This document shows positions 32,947-45,500 of a DNA stretch of 64,000 nt, one piece after another (position 1 is the first letter of the stretch; each line of letters begins with the position of its first letter). The notes beneath the pieces were generated by a model. That model made no database searches. It had not been told where the DNA came from and saw only the letters and a list, made by a program, of their open reading frames with translations. The translations under genes and the position numbers were made by a program. Source of the stretch: Verpa conica (lineage: Eukaryota > Ascomycota > Pezizomycetes > Pezizales > Morchellaceae); contig JAUFSD010000002.1 of NCBI GenBank assembly GCA_033030425.1, positions 1,798,001-1,862,000 on the forward strand, read 5' to 3'.

Positions 32947-35900
32947 TCAAGCCCCGGAGCATAATTTCACGACCTTTTGGAAGCCATCCCCCCCTCCCTG
33001 GTATTGATTCAAATTTCTGTGAGCGCCGTACTCCAATAGTAGTCTTGCAATCTCCAAGTCTCCCCAGCACGCCGCGAGATAGAGTGTAGAATCCCCACTA
33101 CACGAGGTTGCATTCGCGTTGGCATTCCGTTCTAGCAGAATACGGATCACGTCGTGCCGTTTGTTTGCGAATGCTCGTAGAAGTGGTGTTTCTCCCACAA
33201 TATCTTTAGCATCGATATCAGCGCCTTTATCGAGAAGCATTATGACCTCGTCTGTAAGCCCTTGCTGGGCAGCCAGGTGCAGTGCTGTTGCCTCTTGAGA
33301 ATCTCTGGACTCTATATTTGCACCATTCTCCAAAAGAAGTTCGGCAGTGCATCTTTGCCCAGCTATCACGGCTACATGGAGGGGTGTTCTTTTGAATAAA
33401 TCTCTGGCTTCGATGTTGGCGCCTTTCTCTAAGAGCACAGTAACCTCAACCTCGTATCCCGATTGCGCTGCTAGGTGTAGCGCAGTCGATCCGGTCGAAT
33501 CCTCGGCATCTTTATTGGCTTTACTCTCGAGGAGGGTCTTGATGATATTTCCTTTCCCGGCCATCACGGCCAGATGAAGTGGTGTTCTTTGCCTGGTATC
33601 TCTAGCTTCGATTTCGGCATCGTGTTTCAGTAGCAGCTCAACCTCGTCTTGGAATCCCGCTGAGGCAGCCAAATGTAAGACAGTCCACCCTTTCGAGTTT
33701 CTTATCTCTATATCGATATTTTTTCTGAGCAGGCTTATGACAATATCCTTCCTATGCCTCATCACAGCGAGGTGAAGAGGTGCCATCTCCATCTTGTCTC
33801 CAATATTCTCATTGCACCCAGCTTCCAATAGAATCTCAGCAGATTCAATCTGTCGGCTCAACACAGCCCAGTGAAGAGGTGTTCTGCCATCTCTGTCACG
33901 AGCATCTATTCCTGATGCACTCGTACGTAATAGGTCTTTGAGATCCTTGGCCCCTGTAGTAGTAGCAATATGCAATGCTGTCCAGCCCAGGAAGTTCTGT
34001 GACTTCTTTTTGGGGTCTGGGAATAACAAATCTCGCACAATGTCTTCGAGGGGCCTTTCATCGGTTTTTAGACCCTGGGCCGTAGCTGAGGGAGGTAATT
34101 CTGACGCATCTCTAGTGTCTGGGGTAATTTTTGTTTTAGGTAGTCGGTGAATACCACCCGCAGATTCGTAGGCATTCTCAAGAATCCGGTGAATACTTTG
34201 ACCCTGTGGTCCTGATAACACCGTTTCCAAGGCGCTCGATGCTATGGTGGATAGACTAGACTCTTTCTGTCTCTTTAAGTCAGGGCACATGTTGTAACTA
34301 TCACAACTAGCTGTAGCATCGATAATACTAGCTGAGAAATGTGCCAATAAGATAGCTGCTTTGCAAAAAGCAGAAGGTTCTGTCTGGAGATAGCCAAGGC
34401 AAGTGTCGTAAAGCCATCTATATGCTTTCCCAGCCTCTTCCCAATCTTCCCGGGCTTTAAATAGCCCGGCCCTTTCGTCGACATACTCTATCAATCCCTG
34501 TGAACCAAAATCTATATCGTGGAGTATCCCCGATGAATGTAATGGTGGTATAATGCACATATAAATCTCTTCGGTTGTTCCCAGGCCGGTTGTTTCGATG
34601 CTTCTTAAGATGTTTTCAAGGAACGGATTTCGGAAAGATGGGGGCTGCCAGGCTTCTTGGTTCATCCCAAGTGTGTTTTTTGCAAGTGTGGTCTTGGGAG
34701 TTATGACTTTTATTTTGTCCGCAATATACCATACGAAAGTCGAAAATAGATCTTGGGCACATATCGATTCTAGGGGAGACGTTGTGCATATGGAAATGGT
34801 CTCGTCGAGTTCTGTATCCGTGGTTCTACGCTGCGTGGATAGCGAAGGGTTAACTGGAAAGCCGGTGGCGTTGTGTTTCGCTTTTGCATCTTTGCGTCGG
34901 AATATTTTGAAATCTGTTCCTCTGTAGACCCACAACCGGTAGCTCTTTTGGGATGTCGCATCACCTGGTCCTAGGAACCGTAACCTCTCACAAGAACCAT
35001 CTTTTAAATCTTTTTGCACTTCTCCCAATCCCACCCGTTCCTTCTCAAATAACCCCTCCGACTGGCGTGGATCTCCGGAGTCCTCCTCTTTTTCCTTCTC
35101 GATTGTTTGAAGGGCGTATGTCCATAAAGAGAGAATGGCTTCGATTGACTTCGAGTCCGCCTTCCATTTCCCCATAGTAGAATCCCGTGACAGCTGGAGA
35201 TAATAAGATTCCTCTACACCATCAAACTCAATAAATACCGGCCACTCGAACTTAAGCAGCTCAGTAAAGCCGGTTTCCAAAGTAACAAAATCCATGTTAC
35301 ATAGGCTGTTCATGAACTCCTCGATCGAACTTGCAACAGAAGCTGCCATGTTTCCTTCTCTAGCCCATCCGGTCAGCTCAAGAAGACGTTTTCTTGCTTC
35401 AACGACTTTGTTAGCCCTTCCATCAGATGGTAGTTTCGACCATGATTCAGCCGTCCGATGTCGCTCAGTAACAACACGCCATTTCCATGAACACTGACCC
35501 CAGAACTGGGCATCCATCTTCACATCTGCAAGGTTCTCATAAAGTCCATCTCGAAAATCTCCTATACGTGTTGCTAGCCAGTCAAGTTCATATTCTTTGG
35601 GTAGCTTGCACGTATTAGGCTCTTGGGATAGCCCGGCAGTCGTCAGCCAAGACCTTAGAAAAGTCATTACCACAGTCGCAACTAGCTGTACAATTGTTGC
35701 GGTCCAAGACATCGCTCTTAGGCCCATGAATTGTGTAACGAATCCAATGAAAGTGGTTGCTGTAGCAAAGGCAGTAAGGGTGGAAAGCAAATCAACCGAC
35801 TCCGGGCGACTGGACTCCTTCAAGCTGAGCGGAGCAGGTTTAGATGACTGGGGTGATTGAGAATATATCGACGGTTGGTCTTGCCGGCTGAACTGAGGTT

Positions 35901-37011
35901 CCCGCCTGCGAGAGGTGCGGATCGATGTACGCTTATCCTGGGCAAAAATGGCGTATGAGTCGAAGTTCTGATCCCCAACATTTTCGTATTTTTGTAACCA
36001 CATAACACGCATTTCAGTACCCTTTTCATTCTTCTTATACTCTAGTTCCCCCTCTCTCGTAGCATCTTCAATAACATATGCACAGATAAACATCCCCAGT
36101 ACTACCAGCACTGTTCCAAACGCAGTCAAAGGAAATGCATGTTTTTCCACTTCCCTACCACTCTTCATGAATCTCCCCTTCCAAGTCGGGTGGTAAACTG
36201 AAAAAGCGTCAAATATCAGCACAGCACATTGTAATACAACCCCTGCTAAGGCCACAGCCCATAATTGCTTCTGACTAGCAGATTTCGTGATATTCAAGGA
36301 TATATTCGGGGCGCTTGGCTTGGCAGCTGGACTCTCTTCCCCGTCTCTAACAGGTGACTTCTGCCCACCTCGCTTGACATCGTTTGTGTTTGTAGGGTTC
36401 TCTACGTCATTTCGGGGGTTCCGAGAAAAATAATCCTTTAGTCCCAAGAGGTATGGGGTTTGACCGTCGAGAAACCAACGTATATATTCAGAAGTGCTGG
36501 GTTTTTCACTCCAAAGATCTGTTCGACTTGTCGTATCGATTCCGCAATGTCCAGAGAGACTTTCCTCAAGATCGCTATCTTCGCTATCGGCCTTTGGGAA
36601 ATAAACCAGCTCACTTATTCTCGGCGAACCGAGAACCCTCACGAGTGTTAAGCCGTTCCATAGCTCACAAACTTCGGAGGATGTAGATGACAGCAGCTCG
36701 AGCTCAGGAACAGAATAGGCCTCTCTAGCACGGCCTATAAACGCCTTCAACCATCCAGATCCACCGATCCGAATAGCACCCACAACGGCGGTAAGGAGGC
36801 CTAACGGGGCCATAGCAAATATGACGCATTCAACAAGGCTCATTGACTGACTCATGAATTGCTGGGCGCCTCGCTCGCCAAAAAGGGCCAGCAAAGGCGC
36901 CAGGTCCGAGAACAAGTTATTTGTGAAATCATCGCCCGAGTCGCTAGCAACGGTTGGGAGAAACGCCAAAGATGTAACTACAAGCAAAGCGCTTTGCTTC
37001 ATTCTAATCAT
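32947..37011 (-). CDS. Large membrane protein with ten C-terminal ankyrin repeats
   Basis: One uninterrupted ORF of 1354 residues. It begins with a signal-like hydrophobic segment (MKQSALLVVTSLAFLPTVAS), then an N-terminal domain with FTNNLFSDLAPLLALFGE and a hydrophobic helix at about 60-85. Further hydrophobic helices lie at about 250-275, 295-320 and in a cluster at about 405-455. Residues about 1006-1338 are ten ankyrin repeats of 32-36 residues. The TPLHLA consensus is clear in repeats 1-8 and weaker in the last two. Ankyrin repeats bind proteins, so the repeat end may recruit partners to a membrane. The same N-terminal block is common in large ascomycete ankyrin families, from memory. 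No intron is needed. Either ATG (37011 or 37002) could be the start. Confidence 0.88.
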   Translation of the reverse strand: MIRMKQSALLVVTSLAFLPTVASDSGDDFTNNLFSDLAPLLALFGERGAQQFMSQSMSLVECVIFAMAPLGLLTAVVGAIRIGGSGWLKAFIGRAREAYSVPELELLSSTSSEVCELWNGLTLVRVLGSPRISELVYFPKADSEDSDLEESLSGHCGIDTTSRTDLWSEKPSTSEYIRWFLDGQTPYLLGLKDYFSRNPRNDVENPTNTNDVKRGGQKSPVRDGEESPAAKPSAPNISLNITKSASQKQLWAVALAGVVLQCAVLIFDAFSVYHPTWKGRFMKSGREVEKHAFPLTAFGTVLVVLGMFICAYVIEDATREGELEYKKNEKGTEMRVMWLQKYENVGDQNFDSYAIFAQDKRTSIRTSRRREPQFSRQDQPSIYSQSPQSSKPAPLSLKESSRPESVDLLSTLTAFATATTFIGFVTQFMGLRAMSWTATIVQLVATVVMTFLRSWLTTAGLSQEPNTCKLPKEYELDWLATRIGDFRDGLYENLADVKMDAQFWGQCSWKWRVVTERHRTAESWSKLPSDGRANKVVEARKRLLELTGWAREGNMAASVASSIEEFMNSLCNMDFVTLETGFTELLKFEWPVFIEFDGVEESYYLQLSRDSTMGKWKADSKSIEAILSLWTYALQTIEKEKEEDSGDPRQSEGLFEKERVGLGEVQKDLKDGSCERLRFLGPGDATSQKSYRLWVYRGTDFKIFRRKDAKAKHNATGFPVNPSLSTQRRTTDTELDETISICTTSPLESICAQDLFSTFVWYIADKIKVITPKTTLAKNTLGMNQEAWQPPSFRNPFLENILRSIETTGLGTTEEIYMCIIPPLHSSGILHDIDFGSQGLIEYVDERAGLFKAREDWEEAGKAYRWLYDTCLGYLQTEPSAFCKAAILLAHFSASIIDATASCDSYNMCPDLKRQKESSLSTIASSALETVLSGPQGQSIHRILENAYESAGGIHRLPKTKITPDTRDASELPPSATAQGLKTDERPLEDIVRDLLFPDPKKKSQNFLGWTALHIATTTGAKDLKDLLRTSASGIDARDRDGRTPLHWAVLSRQIESAEILLEAGCNENIGDKMEMAPLHLAVMRHRKDIVISLLRKNIDIEIRNSKGWTVLHLAASAGFQDEVELLLKHDAEIEARDTRQRTPLHLAVMAGKGNIIKTLLESKANKDAEDSTGSTALHLAAQSGYEVEVTVLLEKGANIEARDLFKRTPLHVAVIAGQRCTAELLLENGANIESRDSQEATALHLAAQQGLTDEVIMLLDKGADIDAKDIVGETPLLRAFANKRHDVIRILLERNANANATSCSGDSTLYLAACWGDLEIARLLLEYGAHRNLNQYQGGGDGFQKVVKLCSGA

Positions 37012-37948
37012 CGCCTGAGATGTTGTGCCAGCAAGGCTTCTCTATTAAGGAGGGAAAAGGTTTGTGACTTTTATAGCTGGTTTATGAAACTGTGACCACG
37101 GGTTAACAAGGGACTAATAGATACGAATTTAAAACACCTACGGGGGAAAAAGAACACTTATACAAGAGGTTCAATCTGGTCGTTGGTACAAGACAGCCCG
37201 GAGGAGAATAAGGCAAGTATATATAATCTTCTCGTTCGCGAGAGGTCTCAGCCTACCTAGCTTAAGCACGTGCCACAGATATCATATCTGTAGATCAGTG
37301 CCAATACATTGGCAGCATGTACTGAAAAAGAAACTATTGGCCCCAGCTCGGGGGTTTCACGTCTCGGTGCATACGTATGCCTAATCAGGGCATGTACATG
37401 TATATCTTAGGAACTAGATTAATGTATTAACATCGAGCTATTCTAGAGCTAGTGAATCTAAGAAATAGTACTTTAAAAGGGTTTCGCTTTATATATCAGT
37501 TGCAGAATAGGTTGTTCTTCTTAGGACAGGGCTACCTCTTACTGAGCCGGTCAAAGAAAGCTCGGCATGGGTTAGGTTTTCCCTACTTGGCACCATAAGT
37601 GCGTCCCCTGATGTGAATTTAGGAGGCTGTACTCTGTTTACTAATATATAAGGTGCTGTACCTAATACATTTATAGATTGTAATAATGTGATGAAATCCT
37701 CGTCTAATTAATATGAAGTGCCCAAGCCATTAGCTCTGCTAGTTTTATAACACAACCATTACCTGGAACTTTATCCTTATTGTGCTCTTATGAGCAGGAT
37801 ATATTCCCTTCTAGTGGGACTCTTTTAAGATCATTACCCATGCATATATTCCGTCATCTACATCAAAAATTAACTAGACACATACATCGTACTCCAACAC
37901 TAACCCCGAATAGCTCCTACTGTAGTTTATAAGGTAAATAGTCCTAGG
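37012..37948. other. Gene-free region between ankyrin gene and permease 3' end
   Basis: AT-rich DNA with many short palindromes (for example around 37450-37455). It carries the ankyrin gene's promoter and the permease's 3' end. No gene evident. Confidence 0.5.
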
Positions 37949-39875
37949 CTAGACAACCTCCAAGGCCTCCTTCTCTTTCTCCTTCTCAGCCTCTTTCTTC
38001 TCGTTCATCTCGTCTACCTTTGCTTGAGCTCTAGCAGCAGCGGCCGTTCTATCTACTCCAAACAGCTCATCCATGCTCTCCAGTGTTCTTCCTTTTGTCT
38101 CAGGAACAAAGAAGTACACCCAGCCTATAATGACGATCATGCATGAACCAAAGAACATATATGTACCACCACCTATATTTGATAACATGTATGGTGTTGC
38201 ACGAGCAATGACAAATTGTCTATAAATCACGGGGATTAGTAGAATTTTAATGAGGAGCGGATAGTTTCTAGCTCACCCTAGCCATTGGGTAGCAGTGGTT
38301 ATTGAAACGCAGAGGGCTCTGATTCTGCCTGGGAATATCTCAGAGCAATCTATTCTTCATATCAGTATACCGAGAGGATTTATATAGTTTGTGTATTGAA
38401 AACTTACAAATCCATGGGATAGCGTTCCACGCAATTGAGAAAAACATCTATCGATCAAACATCAATACTAGCCCCCGATTCACTTTTTTCGGTAAGACTA
38501 TCTCGGTACTTACAGCATATACATAAACCATCACGATACCAACCCAAGCGCCAGCGTTTCTATTTTGAGGATGGTTGGGATCAACTTTTGCTGCGATGAT
38601 GTACGCACCAATATACCACATGGCCAGCGACGCACCAGCAGCCCCAATAAACAAGAGTTTGCGCCGGCCACTACGGTCAATGAAGAACATCAACGACAAT
38701 AGCGTTGCGACCGACTTGACAATTGCGTATATACCTGTTGCAAACAGTGTGACGCTCGTACCCCCAAAACCAATACTTTTGAATATTGTAGGCTAGATGA
38801 CTGTTAGCTTGGTATTTAATGAACGTGAAAGTAAAGGTGTACAAACGGAATAATAATTCATAGCATTAACACCTGTGCACTGTTGTGAAACCATCATCAA
38901 AATACCGATTCCAAGCCTCTTCAAGTCTCCAGGTCCAAAGATTCGGGAAAGCCCCTTTCCGTTAGCATTAGACTCAATACCCTCGATCTTCTCTAATGCC
39001 GCTTGATTCTTTATGCTGTTAAATTCTCTCTGAAGATACTCATGCTCGAGCGGTATATTTCTTAGCTTACACAAAACCTTCCCAGCTTCCTCGAATCGTT
39101 CCTTCCGGATAAGGAACCTCGGTGATTCAGGAATTATAAAGCAGGCAAGGAACAGCAAACCACCAGGTAAGATCTGAATGGCAAGAGGAATTCTCCATTG
39201 ATTTGCTCCAGATAGTGGTAAGGTACCATAGTTCACCCAGAAGCCTCCACAGGAGGATATTTGATTGAGAATCTCGTGCATGCCAACTAAGAATCCACGG
39301 ATTGAGGGAGGCGAGATCTCAGAGAGATAGAGGGGGATAAGAAGGGATGTTCCGCCGATTCCAAGACCTGAGACTAAGCGGCCGCTATACATAAGTCCCA
39401 GGGACCCATTTGCCCAAGTCTTTCGATTGAGTTAGCAGGAGCGATTAATTATAGGAGTTGATTATAGCTTACTTGCATGGCGGAGCCAACGATAAATACC
39501 AATGACGCAAGTCGCAAGGTTGGTATCCGGCCAAATCGCTCAGTCAATGGATAGGCCAACAGGGCGCCGAAGAATGTTCCCCCTTGAAAGCAGGATACAA
39601 TATTCGCGACAATAAAATTGTATTCTTCAGTCCCCGTCGGGGGGAGGTTGAAGTCAGAGTGGAAATTTGGAAGCGTAATACATCCTAAACACTATCAGTT
39701 AGAGAAATATCAGGTGAGATAGGTACGTGGATAGTAACTTACCTCCAATGACTCCCAGATTGTATCCAAACATACAAGCTCCCATACATGCTAAAAACGC
39801 AATTGTGAAGATCTTCCAACCTTTCACTTGAGGAGGTGTCGGTATCTCATCTTTATGCGTTTCTCTCGGCGCCAT
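37949..39875 (-). CDS. MFS sugar/quinate-type permease
   Basis: Seven exons (39875-39743, 39684-39473, 39419-38847, 38792-38514, 38447-38408, 38349-38277, 38219-37949) join in frame to 526 residues, normal for a fungal sugar porter. Visible family marks are MFGYNLGVIGG in TM1, YPLTERFGRIPTLR after TM2, SGRLVSGLGIGG and PLYLSEISPPSIRG, IPESPRFL after TM6, QQCTGVNAMNYYSPTIF in TM7, DRSGRRKLL after TM8, and FVPETKGRTLESMDELF at the end. The tail is Lys/Glu-rich and charged. The TM7-TM10 blocks resemble the quinate permease branch more than the hexose branch, so quinate or another polyol/acid is possible; substrate is inference. Introns are 53-66 nt and have no C-runs. The start ATG follows a short leader and directly precedes APRETHKDEIPTPP. 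Confidence 0.92.
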
Positions 39876-41103
39876 CTTGTGGTACGGTTGTCCCTCGTGG
39901 AGCTATTGTTGTAGAGTTTGTCTGACTCTGTAGCATTCCCACGCCGTCGGAGCAACGTTGGATTATTCTTTATGCTTTCATTACTGTAGAAGAAGGAGTC
40001 ATATTTTAAGTCAATTTCGAAGAGCTAGCTATCCGGATCGCGTGCCGACCTTTAGCCGCGGAGGCTCTAATTCCAAGGTTAGAGGGAAAAATATTAGGGA
40101 ATTCGAATCGGGGTTTTAAAAGTTAGGAAATTCGAATCGAAAAATCGAAAGAATGCTGGTTGCGGGGGAAAACTGAAGGCTCCATTGGGGCTGACTTAAA
40201 TTGGAATTCTTGGCAATGGGTATCTCCGAATAAAAGTAAACTCGGCAGTTATTAAAGCGAGCCGAGATGACCAGCTGAAAGCCTACTAATAATTTTTGAA
40301 TAACAGTTCTTGAACCTTGACATAATATCAAAGAAGCTCATCAGAACCCATTGACCTCAAAGAGATAACTCGATTTTTAGGTGTATACATGCGGCGCTAC
40401 ATAGGACAACAGGCAGATGCCTTGTTGTCACAAAGTTATATGCCGGGGAAATAGATAAGGGTAGGTACAAGCATCCAGCTACATATCCGGCACTTTATTG
40501 GTCTCCATGGAAACCACTCTGGCTTGGCGGGGAGTTGATAACCGGTACTCGGATAGCATGATGTGGGGGAGCTCAATTGCAAAAGCTTTCTGCGGGCCTG
40601 GGTCGTTAGCAGATTTCCCCATAATCAACTCAAAGCACGCGTACATTCAACCTGGATGTTTTGTTGCTTGTAATTGAGCTTCAAGGGGTATTCAACAAAT
40701 CTGAAAGTAATTCACTCACTGTGGTCAGCCCGGCCCGCTCGTTATTCACACTGTTGATTATAAATTTTGCAGTAGAGCCGGACCTTGTAAATGTCAAGCA
40801 TTCTGACAAATCGCTCCCTAACCCCGCCGCCATCATGCATCATTGAGCAGGGGTAGAATTCTTATTTTCACCTCCAAAGGAAACAACCATAATCATCACA
40901 GAAACTGTGCCAAGAGCTTCTGCGGTGTTCGCCCTTGTATTTCAAATCGAGAAAAAAAGAAAAGGGAAGGAGGGAAAGGTGTCAAAAGAATATATATATA
41001 CCTTATCCTATAGTAAATGAGAAACATCTAAAGCCCAAGCGCTACCATCTCAAATATCATTCCCACCACAACTACTCCTGAGAACGAATTACCAAACATA
41101 AAA
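39876..41103. other. Divergent promoter region of permease and Old Yellow Enzyme
   Basis: Both neighbours read outward from here. A TATATATATA run at 40991-41000 lies about 105 bp upstream of the Old Yellow Enzyme ATG and is a plausible TATA box. A GAATTCGAATCG-like direct repeat lies near 40099-40141. No gene seen. Confidence 0.5.
40991..41000 (+). promoter_or_regulatory. Candidate TATA element of the Old Yellow Enzyme gene
   Basis: A ten-base TA alternation about 105 bp upstream of the ATG at 41104. Confidence 0.4.
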
Positions 41104-42516
41104 ATGACTATACCAAAAGATATACTCGCGAGTCCTCTCGCCCTAACTTCACATAATTTATCGCACCGTGTAGTCTTGGCTCCTATGACTCGCATGCGTG
41201 CTTCCGACTCCGGAGTTCCAGATGCAGAGTTGATGTCTAAATATTACGCCCAGCGGACGACAGAGGGTGGACTAATGATATCAGAAGGAGTAATTGTTGA
41301 TCCTCGAGGGAAAGGCTTCCCAAACACCCCCGGCCTATGGAGCGAAGAACAAGTCGAAGCATGGAAGGGTATTACTCGAGTAGTTCGGGAAAAGGGCGGT
41401 ATATTCTTTGCACAAATTTGGTAAGTTCTCCTAGAGTAGAAAATTCTGAAGAGATCAATTGGGTGGTTGAAGAACACACTTGGTAATTATTAAGACTATT
41501 CAACCATGCTTCAACCAGCCGATTAAAAGCTACCCGTGATTAATTAGTAGTCCTCTTGTCTAACACTTCAACGGGCAGGCATGTTGGACGAGTATCTGTC
41601 CCATCTCAAACAGGCGGACTTCCACCACTAGCATCAGTCACCACCCCTCTCCCAGGAACCCACATCCTCTTCGGGAGCCAGAACACCAGGGAGCCATATG
41701 TCCCATCCCAAGCAATTGACGAAGCAGAAATAGCATCCATAGTTAAGCAGTTTTCAACAGCTGCAGCCAACGCCATCCGTGCTGGCTTTGATGGTGTAGA
41801 GATTCACTCTGGAAATGGGTATCTCCTCGATACCTTCCTCCACTCAAACATCAACACCCGTACAGACAAGTATGGGGGCTCCGTAGAGAACCGTGTAAGG
41901 TTTCCAATGGAAGTGGTGGATGCTGTTGTGGCTGTTGTGGGATCTGAAAGAGTTGGTGTGAGGATCGCACCGTTTCATGTTCTGCAAGAAACGAATGATG
42001 CGAATAGGTTGGAGACGTTTGGGGAGTATGTGAGACAGCTAGAAGAACGTCATCTCGCCTATGTTCACATCGTCGAGCCACGATATGATCAATTCAGTAC
42101 AGAAGGAGCGTTCTCAAACAGTATTGAAAGAGGTGGGTCACAAGGCGGGAAGACAAAGGATGAGAAACCTATGGAATTGTCAATATGGCCTTTCAGGGAT
42201 ATCCTAAAACAGACAATTCTCATTACCGCTGGAGGCTTCAACGCGGAAACTGCTAGAAGTGCAATTCAAGAAGGTATATCACTGTATCTTGAGAGGGGTT
42301 CCCCCTGAACTGTTCACAAACTAATTTATAGCAAAAATAGGGCGAGCAGATGCGGTTGCTTTCGGAAGACACTTCACCAGCAATCCAGATTTGCCGAGAC
42401 GGCTCATGGGAAATCTGCCATTGCAGAAATATGACAGGAGAACTTTCTACACCCCTGGAAGTGAGGGGTTAATAGATTTTGAATCGTACCCTGTGAATTC
42501 TTTTGTTGTAGGTTGA
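41104..42516 (+). CDS. Old Yellow Enzyme family FMN oxidoreductase
   Basis: NAD(P)H-dependent flavoenzyme that reduces activated C=C bonds of enones or nitro compounds. Exons 41104-41420, 41579-42273 and 42332-42516 join in frame to 398 residues, the usual OYE length. The FMN-binding start [25 protein letters not shown], the substrate-binding H-x-x-N (His181, Asn184 in [11 protein letters not shown]) and the [10 protein letters not shown] loop are present. The phosphate-binding end [12 protein letters not shown] also fits. The first intron is 158 nt, the longest in the window. The neighbouring permease reads divergently and could share regulation. Such enzymes are sometimes in secondary metabolite clusters, but no synthase is visible here. 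Confidence 0.93.
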
Positions 42517-45500
42517 TGTGAATATATCAATATCGGGTATCTTGGTTATTACAATATATTATTTTTTAATAAATAGAATGAGAACTGTATATCTAGCAGA
42601 ATACTAGAGTCTCTATAGCTTATCAACTTCCGTTAGACTTGGAGCGGGTGCGTAACGCATGGATTGGTGATTCTACCTTTGAACCAGGAATGTACACGCA
42701 AACCTCCAACAATAATCAAGGGAATATACCAGCACCAATAAAGTCGAATTTGAGTTATTACATAGTCCCAATTATACCTGATGGGGGCTGTATGTAGTTA
42801 TGATTAATTCATCCATTCATTCATACCCGATGGGGATGTGGGTTGCCAAGACCCGTATAAGCTCATGGTTTCTCACTCGGTACGATAGCAATTACGGACG
42901 CGCCTCCGCATACTCGAAAAAATCTCTCCAACATGGGTAAGTATACAACATGATATCTAGATTGAGTATTACTAGACTGCTGTTACTTCTCTAGCTCAGG
43001 ATATACCTGCTTCGACGATAGGTTGACCAATAAGTTTAGTAATCCCGGTCCCAACAGTGGCTGTTAGGATCGAGCTGTCTGGTACCATAAGTCTTTTACA
43101 TATCTGGAAATAATCGCTTGAACCAGTATAATAGGTAACAAAGTTTGAGTAAATCCAAGTCTTGTATGAGAGTTCCGGTTACTGATCCTAAAATAACCTT
43201 AGTATTCTGTACTTTAAGCTACACCCTCCCAAATGCAATAAACGGCCTACAGGTATTCTATAGTCGGTTGGCGATACACGGAGCTAGTCCCGCTGGCTTG
43301 TTGTATGTCTTATACCCCCACTCACTAGTATTCCATAATATTGGATATAGCTAAAGAAAGAAAAAAGCCTTTTCAGGAAACCTATCAATTTTATAGTACT
43401 ATGCCTTGTTGGAATACAAATAGTGGTAAAATACCAGTCAGTCAGTAGCGTTTAAGTCAGTGACTGTAGTCTGGATGTAATTCCTACAGCCTTGATACAG
43501 TGGCTGCGTGGCCTCATTAAACTAACTATGAGGCTTTTCGAGTCTGCCTTGCATGACGTCTTGTCAGAAGTTATTTCATCAATAACTCGCCAACACAATG
43601 CACACCCACCACACCGCACACCCAACCTATCGGGAACCCCGAGACAGCTATCCCCTATGCAGCTGCTAGATATGCTGCTGAAACTGCGATCAGGGCTTTG
43701 TGTGCCCTCGTACCCCTTTGAGATGAATGAGGTGATACTGGGGTGTGCATGTAACAGTGTGACCCAATCCATCAAGTTTGATCAACTACAGGTGTTACCA
43801 GGGCTAACTGGCTCTCAATTCTAGACCAAGGTGTTAGAGGGCTTCTGTTCGGTGGGAGATCCTCGAACCTGTAACGCGGTTAGATTCCTGAAGTTGATAG
43901 ACTGATGAGACAGCCAATTTTATGATATTTAACTTATCCAGAGGGGGCTGAGACGTTTAAACTTGGTAAATCGATGCTATGACACGTTTCTAGAAGTTTC
44001 TCAGGTAATGTGAAGTTGTGTTCAATGTCCATTCGAGTATCCATTCATACTATACTCGAGACAGGTAAAAGGATATTGGAATCCAGCACCCAGAAACAGA
44101 TCTCCTAGGCCAGGATAATTAGAAGCTGTTACAAAATAATTCGCCTTTCTTACATCCCCCAGTACCAGGTCAAAATAACCCGTTAAAATAGACCCATACA
44201 AAAATAAGGGGTTCTTGGCCTTCTAGTGACAAGGCAGAGTGACGTGGCGCTAAATACTTAGAGCAAGCAAAGAGCCTTATGTACAACTATTACGAGCAGG
44301 GATTCCACTAGAGAGGTGTCTCCAATGAATGAGGTAAGCTGGTATTTTGGTGAGATTTGCGTAGTTCTTGGACCCTTGAGTATAGCTGGCTAGCTATTTT
44401 TAGCCGATCTGAAATCTCAGGCTGGGGTGTGGTGTGCTAGATGAAATATATCCTCAAGAACATGAGATTGTAGATGATTTTAAATATTGTGTGGATGGCA
44501 GTATGCGTAAACGCTCGTCTATACTATTATGGGAAATTTAAGCTAGTAAAGTGTGAGTGATAGGCTATGACTACTCTAAAAGCATTGTTATGTCGACTAC
44601 ACCAGCCAAGAATCCAAGCCCCCATATCACAGACCAAATTAGCTATATAGCACTTTAGAAAGCTTAAGCCTCGCGACTCGTATTTATCGGGCTATGTAAC
44701 CAAGATCTAGTAGCGAGAGAGCCGGAGGGTTATATAGTCTATTGATATCAATCGTGGCGCAATAGTGATGATCATGTTGACACGAATTTGAACAAAATTA
44801 CCTTCATCAAAGGATACCAGTAATGAGATAGCCAGTAAAATTATAGCGTTAATAAGTACCTCCCGACGGACGCGGTTGATAGTCAGCGGGCCGTGCCCCG
44901 GTGGCTCCGAGAGACGATCCCGGAATGATAAACGACTGCGCCATGCCGGGTTACCCCATTTTGTCTTCTATCACAATGCTAGTCTTCATAGCAGTACACT
45001 ATAAAAAAAAACAAATAACACAGCAAAAATGCGGTGTTATATCCCCCCGGGTCGAGTGCGCCTTACCCGCCGTAACCTGAACCCAAATTCGGCAAGATAA
45101 TCACTGAGGAATTATTTTCCCGCTTATCAAAGCTTGTTTCCACCACACTCACGCGACTGCTATGATAGGTTTTGAAGTAGCCCAAGCTATGTATGCATTC
45201 GTCTGACCAACCTATCGATGTGTATTTAGGAACACCCCCATTCTTTTTAGTGGAACCGCATATTTAGTACTCTTGACTCATAAAACTATATTGGGTTAAA
45301 TTTACTTTTGAATGTATGTAAGCATCTGATAGGCTCTGGTGCTATTTTCTGCCAACGTGTTATGGAAACGCATCACTCCAAGGGACAAGAATTGTATTAT
45401 TACTCTAAGTTACCCATCGAGTAGTTATCCCAGGCCCTTGAGCAAATAGATATCTTCATGTTTCACTGCTGAGGTGCAAGATGCTGGACAATGAAAATAG

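Noticed and set aside
43452..43824. Two overlapping ORFs of about 110 codons on opposite strands
   Set aside because: Neither shows family motifs, membrane helices or splice context; mutual overlap suggests chance.
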